DNA of 64,000 nucleotides from Euryarchaeota archaeon UBA438 (GTDB taxonomy: Archaea; Thermoplasmatota; Poseidoniia; Poseidoniales; Thalassarchaeaceae), in contig DAQP01000043.1 of NCBI GenBank assembly GCA_002504435.1, positions 16,557 to 80,556 on the forward strand, read 5' to 3'. The number at the start of each line of letters is the position of its first letter. Position 1 is the first letter of the stretch. Of this stretch, positions 6,703-15,035 are shown in pieces. The notes beneath the pieces were generated by a model. That model saw only the letters and a program-made list of their open reading frames with translations. It made no database searches and was not told the origin of the DNA. A program made the translations under genes and the position numbers.

Positions 6703-9700
6703 TGAGAATATGGGGCGAACGTTCAAGTGGGTTACGAAAACCAAATTTGACTCTGATGACAGTTGATGCCACGCAAAAACTCCTTCCCATGAAAGTTGGG
6801 GCAGCTTTTGCAGTGTCGATTATGCTAGCTATGTCACTATCACCAATGTTGGCCACTACAGGGGTTTCGAGGAGCCTAGAAGATTCCAACGAAATGAGGA
6901 GTTCCGGAATCGACCCCTGGTCGGACGGTGGCCAAGCCTGGCCACAACCAGGCAGGACCCCCGATAGGGTTTCCAATCCTCCAGGCCATGTACATTCTTC
7001 GGATTCAGGGGGCGGCCTACTTTCAATAGTCGACCCGGTGATAAACTGGGATTTTGGTTCCGACCCCATAGGTACTGATTCTCTTGGCACACCTATTGCT
7101 GATTTCTCCTCGTCCCTAACCACTGACCCTTCCTCGGAAGAGAGGTGCGGAGGAGACTCGCTTTACACCATAATTGTACAGACTGACTCTGCATCAGGTG
7201 AGAGTTACATGAGAATAATTGAGGGGGAGGACTCTGATCTCGCATGGGAAGTTAGTCTCGGAGTTACAGAGAAAGTCAAGGCCTCACCTGTAGTTGTGGA
7301 TTTGGATGACGATGGGAAGCCGGAGGTGATAGCGGTGTATGACCAAGGAGGGACTCTGAATGTCGATGCGTGGTCGCCCAGGCTATTCTGCTCGGTTACC
7401 GGATGGAACCCCGGAGCAGGTAGTTCGCAACAGCCAATCTGGACCTGGGAGGATGACGACTTGATGGTGAGTAGTGACGTTGGGGCTTATGTCAGTGGTT
7501 GGCTGGGGGGGCACAAGCCAACTGCCCAGCCACTTCTTGCCGACTTGGACCTTGATGGAGATGCAGAGTTGGTAGTTGCTGCGGTAAACGAGAACAGTGG
7601 GGATCCGGTCATTGTTGCACTGAGTCTGCCTTCTAGCGGCTCGCCCGCCACACTTTGGGAAAAAACACTGGACAAGGGGAGCCATCCTTCTGACCCTGCT
7701 TTTGCACAGACGGATGAGAATACTGGCTATGTTGTACTGACGACCACCGAGTACAGCAATGGCGGAATGTGGGTTTGGAGGCTTGACTCGTTGACGGGAG
7801 ATTCGGGATGGGACGGCCTTAGCCTGAATAACATAGATGGCGACTCTGATGCGCCTCACATCAGACTCCCTGGTCCAGTTGTAGCCAATCTTGATGATGA
7901 TGAGACTCCCGAAATTGTAGTAACCATACCTACAGATGCCGACGGATCGGGTGCTGTTGATGGCGCTGAATTCAGAGGTCTAGAAATCAGCACCGGTGCC
8001 GAGATATGGTCATTCGAGGCAGATAATGGGTACGCTGACGCGCCACCCATTGTTATCGATACAGACGATGATGGGACCATCGAGAGGGTCTGTTGGGTCA
8101 CTTGGTGGCAAACTGCAACAGCTAGGCACGGAGTCACGGGTTGTCATGATGTAGATGGATCCAGCCCCGAAGAGGCATGGCACCGGGATCTCGAGCAGAG
8201 CAGCGGGGCGCCGAACGACGAGATAGCTGTCTCACCCCCAGTTTGGATGGATATTGATGGTAGTGGGGAGCCTGAGCTCCTAGTCGCCTATGGGAGATCA
8301 CTCTGGGCGTTCGATGGAGCGGAGGGAACTGGGTCTGCCATCAACACTGAGTGGGCCAATGAGTTGGAGTTGAACCACCGAACTTGGTCTTCACCTGCGT
8401 TGGCCGACATCGATGGGGACGGCACACTGGACATCATCATCGGTAGCACCGTTGTCTCGCTTGAGAGGTCCGACGTTAGACCCCTCCTTGATGGAGGGGG
8501 GATAGAGTTGGACCCAACTGCCCCCAGTCCAGGTGAGGAGGTCACGGTTTCTGCATTTATCGAGAACTCTGGAACAGGGCCCATAGATTCGGAATTTGAT
8601 GCTGTCCTCTATGCCGATGGAGTAGAAATTGGGAGGAGGACATTCACATCTCTGGAACCAGTTGAGCCAACGGGATCAGGGTCCTTTGAAACATTCAGTG
8701 TTGAATGGTCGGGGCCACTTGGGGACCATGAATTCACATTGGAGCTAGACAGTTTCGGGAACCTGACTCAGACTAGGACGGACAATGATGTTGCTAGCAA
8801 GATTGTATCCATCGTCCCGACGTACAATGCTTCTTTCGAAATTCCGACTGAGCCCGTCAGGGTATCTCCAGGCAGTAGCACAACTGCTAGCCCGACTGTG
8901 AGGTCTACTGGGAGGCTCGCTGGGACATGGTCCCTCAGCATAGATGACTCCGAACTTCCTGAGGGTTGGACGTGGTCGGACTCCACGCAGGAAGGAATTA
9001 GCAATGTCGAGATTGGAGTGGATGATACTTGGTCCCCTGATCTAACTATAACAGCGCCTTCGGAGGCACTTGGTTCTGACTCAGGATACCTATCTCTGAC
9101 CCTGACCCTCGATGAAGACTCGAACGTTTCTGTTTCTGCAAATCTTCCAATAGAGGCGAATAGAACGAGGGGGCTCTCACTTAGAGGACCCGATGGAACG
9201 TCTCAGAGCAGCGGCTACGGACTACCTGGGCAGGATGCAGAAGCATGGTTCATGGCCGAGAATCTAGGAAATGCCGAGGAGGACCAGATTCTCCTCTCAT
9301 GGGACAGCACACCATGGGGCAATGACCTGCGCCTATACGACATGGAAGGGGCCGAAAGATCAGCGTTAATTTTGGCCCCCGGAGAAGAGTTGGCGTTAGT
9401 TGCAACCCTAGCCGTTCCTTCCGACGCACCCGTGGGAGATTCAGTTGGCACGCCTCTAACCATGTGCGTTGGCACGGGCACGGAAGAAGAGACCTGCCAG
9501 ACCATACAATTAACATTCCATTCTTCGAACGTTGTTTCTGGAAATCACATCAGAAGCGTTCCCGCGAATGGACTCGAATGGTCGGTAATTACTGAAATGC
9601 CGGCTGAAAGCGGGACAATCACATGGTCACTTTCTGAAATGGGGATGGCGATGCCAGGGTGGTCTTGGATCGGAACTGGCGACATCTCAGTTTCAGGCGA

Positions 9701-12386
9701 TATGATAACTATGACCGGCCCCTCTGGTGGAACATCTTCAGGTTCGTTAATTGCTAACCTCCCCGAGGACGCTTCTCCAGCATTCCACTATTTCTCAGAC
9801 GCGAGTCAGGAGTCTACGGAACACCACCTAATCATAACATTGGAGGTATTGCAGATTTTCAGAGCGAATTTGGCTGTAATTTCGCCCCAAGATCAGCCGC
9901 ATGTGGTTGATGTTGAGGAAGGCTCCCTTGTCGTCCTCAGACTCGAGAATCCCGGTAACGGCGATGACGTATACTCACTTGGCTATTCGGTGATTATAGA
10001 CTCCAATATTTCCAGCGACCCTGGAGTAGTTGTGGAATTCTCGGTAGGAGAAGTCGGACTTACTTCGGGGAGCCTGACAACTATTCCAGTAACGGTAACT
10101 CTCCCTGAAAGTACGCCAGCAGGGGTTCCTTTGTGGCTTGAGTTCACCGTAATGTCACAAGGCGACCCGGGAGTATCGTCCTCCGACACCGTTGCCCTTG
10201 AGGCCAGACAGGACCACAGGTGGGATATCGGCGCTAGTGTCGATTCTGTGCCCATGGCCAATGGCAGTATTTTCGTCATTAATCCAGGGGTCTCGTTCTC
10301 CTTGGAAGTTGATGCGAAAAATGTGGGTAATCTGGAAGATGGAATCAATCTTGATGTGATGACCTCGCTTGACCTAGTGGACGGAGACTCAGCTACAGGA
10401 TGGAGCGCCACTGGAGACTCGGCGGAAAATGTCGCAGTCAACCAGACTGTTTCTATGAGCATAGTTTCAGCTGTCGATGCTGAATCATGGAGCGGATCAT
10501 CCATGACCGTCGTAGTCACCGCATCCTCCCAAGGAGAAGAGGTTTCTACGTTCTCATTCACTATTGAGGCAGGCCATGTCCCATCATGGAACGCAATAGC
10601 TGATCAGGCGAATCTTGAGGTTGACCCATTTGGTTCGCAGATAGAGCTCACAGTTGTGCAGTCTGGTAACTCGCCCACTAGGGCATATGCTTCCATGTTC
10701 ATTACAGGGGAGTCAGGGTGGTCCGTAGATGAGCCCGACGAGCTCCCTGTCCTTTCACCCGGAGAGACCGCGCCACTAATTCTCAACATCACCCCTCCAG
10801 AGAATGCGGTCTATGGAAGGGCCGTGGAGCTTCACCTCCGCCTAAGGGAAGGCGACTCTAGTGTGGTCTCCGAGATAGTTTTCCCACTAAGGGTGGCAGT
10901 CACGCATGAGTTCTCTCTTACCGGAGAAGGGGACTGGTTAGTGAGTGATTTGGGAGGGCACCCATTGGCCATGCTCGAAAACCTTGGTAACGCACCTAGC
11001 ACCATCTCATTACAAGTTCTAAGTCTTCCACTTGGTTGGTCCGTCTCAGGAAGAACCGAAGTCGTACTGGGTGTTGGCGAGATAACCGGCGTACCACTAG
11101 AGTTGGTTCCTAGTGAAGACTGGGATGGCAGTGTGAAGACCATACGAATTCTGGCGGAAGATACAGCCGGAAACCAAAGGGAAATAAATCTGGATACCGA
11201 GAAGGGAGATTTTTCATGGGCGAGTTCTCCTGTCATAGTGTCCACTAGTGGCGATAGCGCGCTTTTGGGAATTCATGGAACTGATTCCGGATCCATTGTC
11301 ACTGATTCATTTTCAGGGTCACTGATTTGGAGTACCCTTGGCGGTTGGGCATGGCCGGCGACATCCAGTGGAAGTGGCACTATCTCGGTTTCATCGGGTT
11401 CCGACCAAGGAAGTCTGGAATACAAGTCAATAGTGGTGGAGCCAGTCACCAGAGGGGCTAGTTGCTTGGTTTATGGCAGCATTGGCGAAATTACGGCAAG
11501 CTGTTCGATAGGAAATGGTACCGAGCCTTTCGATTACACGATAATTCTAGTCGACGACATGGGGGGCATGATGGTTTCCCAATCCGGAACCGTAGGGAGG
11601 AATACGACTGCAATAGTCAACTTGACCTCGGAAGAATGGGCTCCACTTCCGGGCAACAGGGAGATTTCAATCAGATTGCTGGACTCTAGGGGGATCCTAG
11701 TTACGTCCCAGTCCCAGATTTTCGAAGTTCGGAGAACGGATTGGAACGTCGGTTTGGTTCAGCTGGAACTGGATGGACAGGGTGCTAGCCAGAAAATTGA
11801 AATTTCCACAAGGAGGGAAAATTACGAACTGCTCCCTTCAGGGACGCAATGCAGCATAAAAATCGAAGCGGGGCAATACACTTCCGTCCACATGGTGGAT
11901 ATGACATCTGCAAATGCCCTAGCCCCTAAGCCATCTATAGATAGGCCAGATGTTGAGGATTCAACCGAGATGGTCGCCACGATAAGCTGTGACTTCCCGT
12001 GGGACCAGGATTCTGATCCTTCGGATAACGTGGCCAGCGTGATTCTTTCGGGTGGCGAAGAATTGGATAGTGGAATTAGCGATTCGAGCACGGCAGTTGC
12101 CGCGGCTGCCATGGTCATCGGTGCTTCGATTGCACTTTCATGGATGGTCAGCAATTACAGAGAAGGCCGAGAGATGATGGAGAAAACCAGGTTGGCGGTA
12201 GAGAAGAAGGCCCTTGAGAAAAGGGCCGCTCTCAAGGAGAAAATGGCCGATGTCGAAGAGGAGGTTTTGCCTGAATCTGCTGATGAAGATAGGGAAAAGG
12301 TGGCCTCTGAGGAGCCGCCTGCCTCGGAAATTGGTCAGGACGATTCATTCGAAAGCCGCCTAAACAGACTCATGGGTGAAAGGTAA
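6702..12386 (+). CDS. Giant secreted, membrane-anchored protein with FG-GAP/VCBS repeats and NEW3/CARDB-like Ig domains
   Basis: About 1894 residues from GTG 6702; ATG at 6756 or 6789 are alternative starts just before the signal segment (VGAAFAVSIMLAMSLSPMLA). Residues about 185-590 hold at least five FG-GAP-type calcium loops, such as VVDLDDDGKPEV, LADLDLDGDAEL, VANLDDDETPEI and ADIDGDGTLDI, as in integrin-alpha-like propellers. Next come CARDB-like and many NEW3-like beta-sandwich repeats (ENSGTGPIDSEF, ENLGNAEEDQ, NPGNGDDVYS, LSPGETAPLIL). A single membrane helix lies near residues 1794-1816. A charged coiled-coil cytoplasmic tail rich in Glu, Lys and Ala follows. It is probably a surface adhesin or polymer-binding protein. 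A palindrome covers its promoter. The following small gene is probably cotranscribed. Confidence 0.82.
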   Translation: MRIWGERSSGLRKPNLTLMTVDATQKLLPMKVGAAFAVSIMLAMSLSPMLATTGVSRSLEDSNEMRSSGIDPWSDGGQAWPQPGRTPDRVSNPPGHVHSSDSGGGLLSIVDPVINWDFGSDPIGTDSLGTPIADFSSSLTTDPSSEERCGGDSLYTIIVQTDSASGESYMRIIEGEDSDLAWEVSLGVTEKVKASPVVVDLDDDGKPEVIAVYDQGGTLNVDAWSPRLFCSVTGWNPGAGSSQQPIWTWEDDDLMVSSDVGAYVSGWLGGHKPTAQPLLADLDLDGDAELVVAAVNENSGDPVIVALSLPSSGSPATLWEKTLDKGSHPSDPAFAQTDENTGYVVLTTTEYSNGGMWVWRLDSLTGDSGWDGLSLNNIDGDSDAPHIRLPGPVVANLDDDETPEIVVTIPTDADGSGAVDGAEFRGLEISTGAEIWSFEADNGYADAPPIVIDTDDDGTIERVCWVTWWQTATARHGVTGCHDVDGSSPEEAWHRDLEQSSGAPNDEIAVSPPVWMDIDGSGEPELLVAYGRSLWAFDGAEGTGSAINTEWANELELNHRTWSSPALADIDGDGTLDIIIGSTVVSLERSDVRPLLDGGGIELDPTAPSPGEEVTVSAFIENSGTGPIDSEFDAVLYADGVEIGRRTFTSLEPVEPTGSGSFETFSVEWSGPLGDHEFTLELDSFGNLTQTRTDNDVASKIVSIVPTYNASFEIPTEPVRVSPGSSTTASPTVRSTGRLAGTWSLSIDDSELPEGWTWSDSTQEGISNVEIGVDDTWSPDLTITAPSEALGSDSGYLSLTLTLDEDSNVSVSANLPIEANRTRGLSLRGPDGTSQSSGYGLPGQDAEAWFMAENLGNAEEDQILLSWDSTPWGNDLRLYDMEGAERSALILAPGEELALVATLAVPSDAPVGDSVGTPLTMCVGTGTEEETCQTIQLTFHSSNVVSGNHIRSVPANGLEWSVITEMPAESGTITWSLSEMGMAMPGWSWIGTGDISVSGDMITMTGPSGGTSSGSLIANLPEDASPAFHYFSDASQESTEHHLIITLEVLQIFRANLAVISPQDQPHVVDVEEGSLVVLRLENPGNGDDVYSLGYSVIIDSNISSDPGVVVEFSVGEVGLTSGSLTTIPVTVTLPESTPAGVPLWLEFTVMSQGDPGVSSSDTVALEARQDHRWDIGASVDSVPMANGSIFVINPGVSFSLEVDAKNVGNLEDGINLDVMTSLDLVDGDSATGWSATGDSAENVAVNQTVSMSIVSAVDAESWSGSSMTVVVTASSQGEEVSTFSFTIEAGHVPSWNAIADQANLEVDPFGSQIELTVVQSGNSPTRAYASMFITGESGWSVDEPDELPVLSPGETAPLILNITPPENAVYGRAVELHLRLREGDSSVVSEIVFPLRVAVTHEFSLTGEGDWLVSDLGGHPLAMLENLGNAPSTISLQVLSLPLGWSVSGRTEVVLGVGEITGVPLELVPSEDWDGSVKTIRILAEDTAGNQREINLDTEKGDFSWASSPVIVSTSGDSALLGIHGTDSGSIVTDSFSGSLIWSTLGGWAWPATSSGSGTISVSSGSDQGSLEYKSIVVEPVTRGASCLVYGSIGEITASCSIGNGTEPFDYTIILVDDMGGMMVSQSGTVGRNTTAIVNLTSEEWAPLPGNREISIRLLDSRGILVTSQSQIFEVRRTDWNVGLVQLELDGQGASQKIEISTRRENYELLPSGTQCSIKIEAGQYTSVHMVDMTSANALAPKPSIDRPDVEDSTEMVATISCDFPWDQDSDPSDNVASVILSGGEELDSGISDSSTAVAAAAMVIGASIALSWMVSNYREGREMMEKTRLAVEKKALEKRAALKEKMADVEEEVLPESADEDREKVASEEPPASEIGQDDSFESRLNRLMGER

Positions 12387-12399
12387 TCGGGGTTTCTCA

Positions 12400-13026
12400 A
12401 TGTCTAGAGCGCCTCCGACACCTGCATTCTACACATTCGACCCCATTACTGTGGACTTGATCGATCTTGTGCCCCCAATTCAAGCATCCCTGGGTGGAGA
12501 TCACCGGGAGCTGCTTTCTATGTGCCCACTGTCTGTTGACATCCAAGGCCTCCGTCAGGGCCAAGAGGCCCCGTTTGATCCCGCCACATTGCTATACCTA
12601 GCTAGCGGGGACTGGGGGCCTAAGGGGGGCATGGCTGAGCCTCTTGACTCGATGGCGACTAGAGAGAAGCTCGGCAGATTTCCCAGTGAAGACGGCAATG
12701 TGATTTCGTACCTTATCTCGTTCACTAGGCAAAGGGGCGACATGACTGTATTGCACGAGCTACTTGCTAAGCTTTGTGACGGGCTATCTGAAGAGAATCT
12801 TGGAGAACCGGGATTCAGGGATGGTTTCGGTGGAATGTCCCTTCTTGGGTGGATTGACCCGCGGGAAGTTAGTGAGTTGAGGTCCTCGATACGTTCTGGA
12901 AGATGGACTACGTTGGGAGATGAGCCACTTGATGGAGGGGTAGACTATGGATTTAGGCACCTTCTGTCAATACTAAGATCGGCAGAAAAAAGGGGATGTG
13001 GGATTCTAATGAGAAGGCACTCATAA
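12400..13026 (+). CDS. Uncharacterised protein downstream of the FG-GAP surface protein
   Basis: A 208-residue protein from ATG 12400, which sits 14 bases after the stop of the giant gene; a GTG at 12376 would give 8 extra residues and an overlap. No signal peptide, membrane helix or motif that I recognise. It is rich in Gly, Leu and Arg and has a helical middle (GDMTVLHELLAKLCDGLSEE) and C-terminus (FRHLLSILRSAEKRG). The close spacing suggests cotranscription and perhaps a cytosolic role linked to the surface protein. It ends directly against the convergent purC stop. Confidence 0.55.
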   Translation: MSRAPPTPAFYTFDPITVDLIDLVPPIQASLGGDHRELLSMCPLSVDIQGLRQGQEAPFDPATLLYLASGDWGPKGGMAEPLDSMATREKLGRFPSEDGNVISYLISFTRQRGDMTVLHELLAKLCDGLSEENLGEPGFRDGFGGMSLLGWIDPREVSELRSSIRSGRWTTLGDEPLDGGVDYGFRHLLSILRSAEKRGCGILMRRHS

Positions 13027-13938
13027 TCAGAATGTTTTCCCAGTGAGTCTCTCGTACATCTCGGAGTACAAATTTGCAGTTCTTGAGATGATATCTTCGG
13101 GCAGAGAGGGTATGGGAGGCTCTGGCAAACCTGACTCCCTGGCTTGGTAGAGTTCACTATGGTGTCCAGTGCCCAGATAGTGCTCTCGAACGAATTCCTT
13201 CGATAGTGATACTATCTCCCCTCCCTCATATGTTTCAGCGTCCCACCAGCGATCCTCGTCCAATGTCCCAAAGGAGTCCACTAGAACTGGTTTCCTTCCA
13301 GCCCCCAATGCAAACTCCTTCTTTCCATCAACATGAATTAGACCTCTGGCGGAGGCTTCCCTCTCGATTATTGCATCTATTGCCAGAACGCACTCGAGGA
13401 TTGAGTCGAACTCCTCTTCAGTTAGATTTGAGATCTGGAGAGCTTCCTCCCTGTCGAGAAGCCTGTCGAATTTCTCAAACTTAGTTGACACCTCCAAGTA
13501 GGGGCTGGGCAGCTTGACACCCATTTTCAGAGAAAGCCCGGGCTCGAAACCGAACTCTTCGGAGCCGACCTCCCCCCTTTCGTACCTCCTCCACCCCGAT
13601 CCTGCAAGATAATGCCTGCAAATCACTTCTAGGGGCACGAAAACGTTCTCCATGTCCCTCGGAATAGCGCCGGGCTCTTTGATGACCTCGAACTTCTTTG
13701 CAAGGCACCTATCGGGGGCGTTCATCTCTATCAAATGAGTTTCACATATCCCCTCTTGTTCAACAAGGTTGAACCAATGACAAGTGGTCCTGTTGAGGCT
13801 CTCCCCCTTTCTTGGAACCAAGCTTGGGATGATTTGGTCGAATACGCTAATCTGATCGGTATATCTGAACTCGATAACTTCGGGGTCATCGGTACTCCAT
13901 ACCTGCTTCACCTTTCCTTGATACATCATCTCCGCCAT
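13027..13938 (-). CDS. purC: Phosphoribosylaminoimidazole-succinocarboxamide synthase (SAICAR synthetase)
   Basis: ATP-dependent ligation of aspartate to CAIR in purine synthesis. The protein of about 303 residues begins MAEMMYQGKVKQVWST (ATG 13938), the usual PurC N-terminus with the KGKVK-like nucleotide loop. Further signatures are RYTDQISVFDQIIP, EVICRHYLAGSGWRRY, HVDGKKEFALG and LVDSFGTLDEDRWW. Length is close to the eukaryote-like longer PurC class. A reading from 13971 would add 11 residues without support. Confidence 0.95.
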   Translation of the reverse strand: MAEMMYQGKVKQVWSTDDPEVIEFRYTDQISVFDQIIPSLVPRKGESLNRTTCHWFNLVEQEGICETHLIEMNAPDRCLAKKFEVIKEPGAIPRDMENVFVPLEVICRHYLAGSGWRRYERGEVGSEEFGFEPGLSLKMGVKLPSPYLEVSTKFEKFDRLLDREEALQISNLTEEEFDSILECVLAIDAIIEREASARGLIHVDGKKEFALGAGRKPVLVDSFGTLDEDRWWDAETYEGGEIVSLSKEFVREHYLGTGHHSELYQARESGLPEPPIPSLPEDIISRTANLYSEMYERLTGKTF

Positions 13939-13984
13939 GTCACGTTTCGGAAGGGGCACGACGATGAACATTACTGACGTGATG

Positions 13985-14962
13985 TCAGTCCTTTCTGGCC
14001 GCTTCCCTCAATATGAATACTGAAAGAAGCAATATTGCAACTATTCTCAAATCAAAATCGGATTCATCATCCTTGGGCTGATCCGAATCAAATAATTCAG
14101 CGGCAGAGTCGATCCCGGGGGATTCAGTGGATGAAAGAATAACGGTCCCTCCGACGTGGTAGGGGGAAGAAGAGGTGAATCCTCCGGGAACTTGGTCCGG
14201 CGTAACCGAAGCCATGGCGATATCACATAAATCGGATTCGGTCAAGTCGCTGAGGACATTCTCGAAAACGCCACTGTTGTGGCTGTAAAGAGTGAGTTCC
14301 ACCTCGTAGTGGCTAGCTATACTATTGGCTATCATTTCTGCCATGTCAACCTCGAATCCGACCAATTCGCCGCTGGCGCCGAACCTAGTCATGGAGGAGT
14401 CTTGGTTCAGCATGCAGACACCGATGTCTCCATCTTCAAACAATATCCTGTGGAGCGTTCCGCCTTCCGTTGGAGTTGGCCAGGCATCCTCATACTCCTC
14501 GAAGTCATAGAAATCTAACTGGGGCCTGTCTGAGAACCAAAGTTGGTGTGTGGAAATGGCGGTTCCCCTCTGATGAATGTCCGCCAGAGCGGAATTAACT
14601 GCATATCTTAGTTCCTCATTCCCCGAATCCTGAGAATTATCTGACCTAATCATGGCAATGAAATAATCCGAAATATCGAACATCTCGCCCACAGTAATTG
14701 TATTCCACTGAGCAATCATTTCTGAGTCTGTCAATAAATGATGAGGGCCGATTACGAAGTCGACCTCACCGTCCCTCAGGGACCTGATAGCAAATTGCAT
14801 ATCCTCAAACTCCATTTCTTGCAAATTTGAATTCTGGGCAACGAAACGAGAGGAGTCTTCGCCCGAAATAGTGCCAATGGAATAGGACGCTTCGCCTGAT
14901 GCGGGTAGCCATGAACAAGAAAGCAATATCAGGACAATTAGGATGGCGGCAGTCCCTCTCAT
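13985..14962 (-). CDS. Circularly permuted family 3 solute-binding protein of an amino-acid-type ABC transporter, membrane anchored
   Basis: A 325-residue protein with signal peptide MRGTAAILIVLILLSCSW and a C-terminal anchor (FDLRIVAILLLSVFILREAARKD). The SBP_bac_3 halves are in reversed order. Residues about 27-150 look like the family's second half: AIRSLRDGEVDFVIG, then ELRYAVNSALADIHQRGT and HQLWFSD. Residues about 172-290 look like its first half: GELVGFEVDMAEMIANSIA, DLCDIAMASVTPDQ, SSPYHVGGTVIL. The break falls at the interlobe hinge. The Arg that normally follows the TxxR turn and binds the ligand carboxylate appears to be Gln (TPDQ), and the Asp after GxxDAVVxD is replaced (VDFVIGPH). 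Divergent from its permease/ATPase genes. Ligand unknown. Confidence 0.8.
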   Translation of the reverse strand: MRGTAAILIVLILLSCSWLPASGEASYSIGTISGEDSSRFVAQNSNLQEMEFEDMQFAIRSLRDGEVDFVIGPHHLLTDSEMIAQWNTITVGEMFDISDYFIAMIRSDNSQDSGNEELRYAVNSALADIHQRGTAISTHQLWFSDRPQLDFYDFEEYEDAWPTPTEGGTLHRILFEDGDIGVCMLNQDSSMTRFGASGELVGFEVDMAEMIANSIASHYEVELTLYSHNSGVFENVLSDLTESDLCDIAMASVTPDQVPGGFTSSSPYHVGGTVILSSTESPGIDSAAELFDSDQPKDDESDFDLRIVAILLLSVFILREAARKD

Positions 14963-15010
14963 GGAGTAATCAGGGGGCGATTTGACTTAGAATTGGCGGT
15001 CCGCCTAGAC

Positions 15011-15016
15011 TATATC
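15011..15016 (+). promoter_or_regulatory. TATA box of the permease-ATPase operon
   Basis: TATATC lies about 23 bases before ATG 15036, the spacing expected for a leaderless or near-leaderless archaeal transcript. It supports 15036 (or ATG 15048) as the start of the permease rather than the later ATG 15087. The divergent binding-protein gene begins at 14962, so the two promoters share a 73-base gap. Confidence 0.5.
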
Positions 15017-15035
15017 CAAGGAAGAATGCCAGAGA

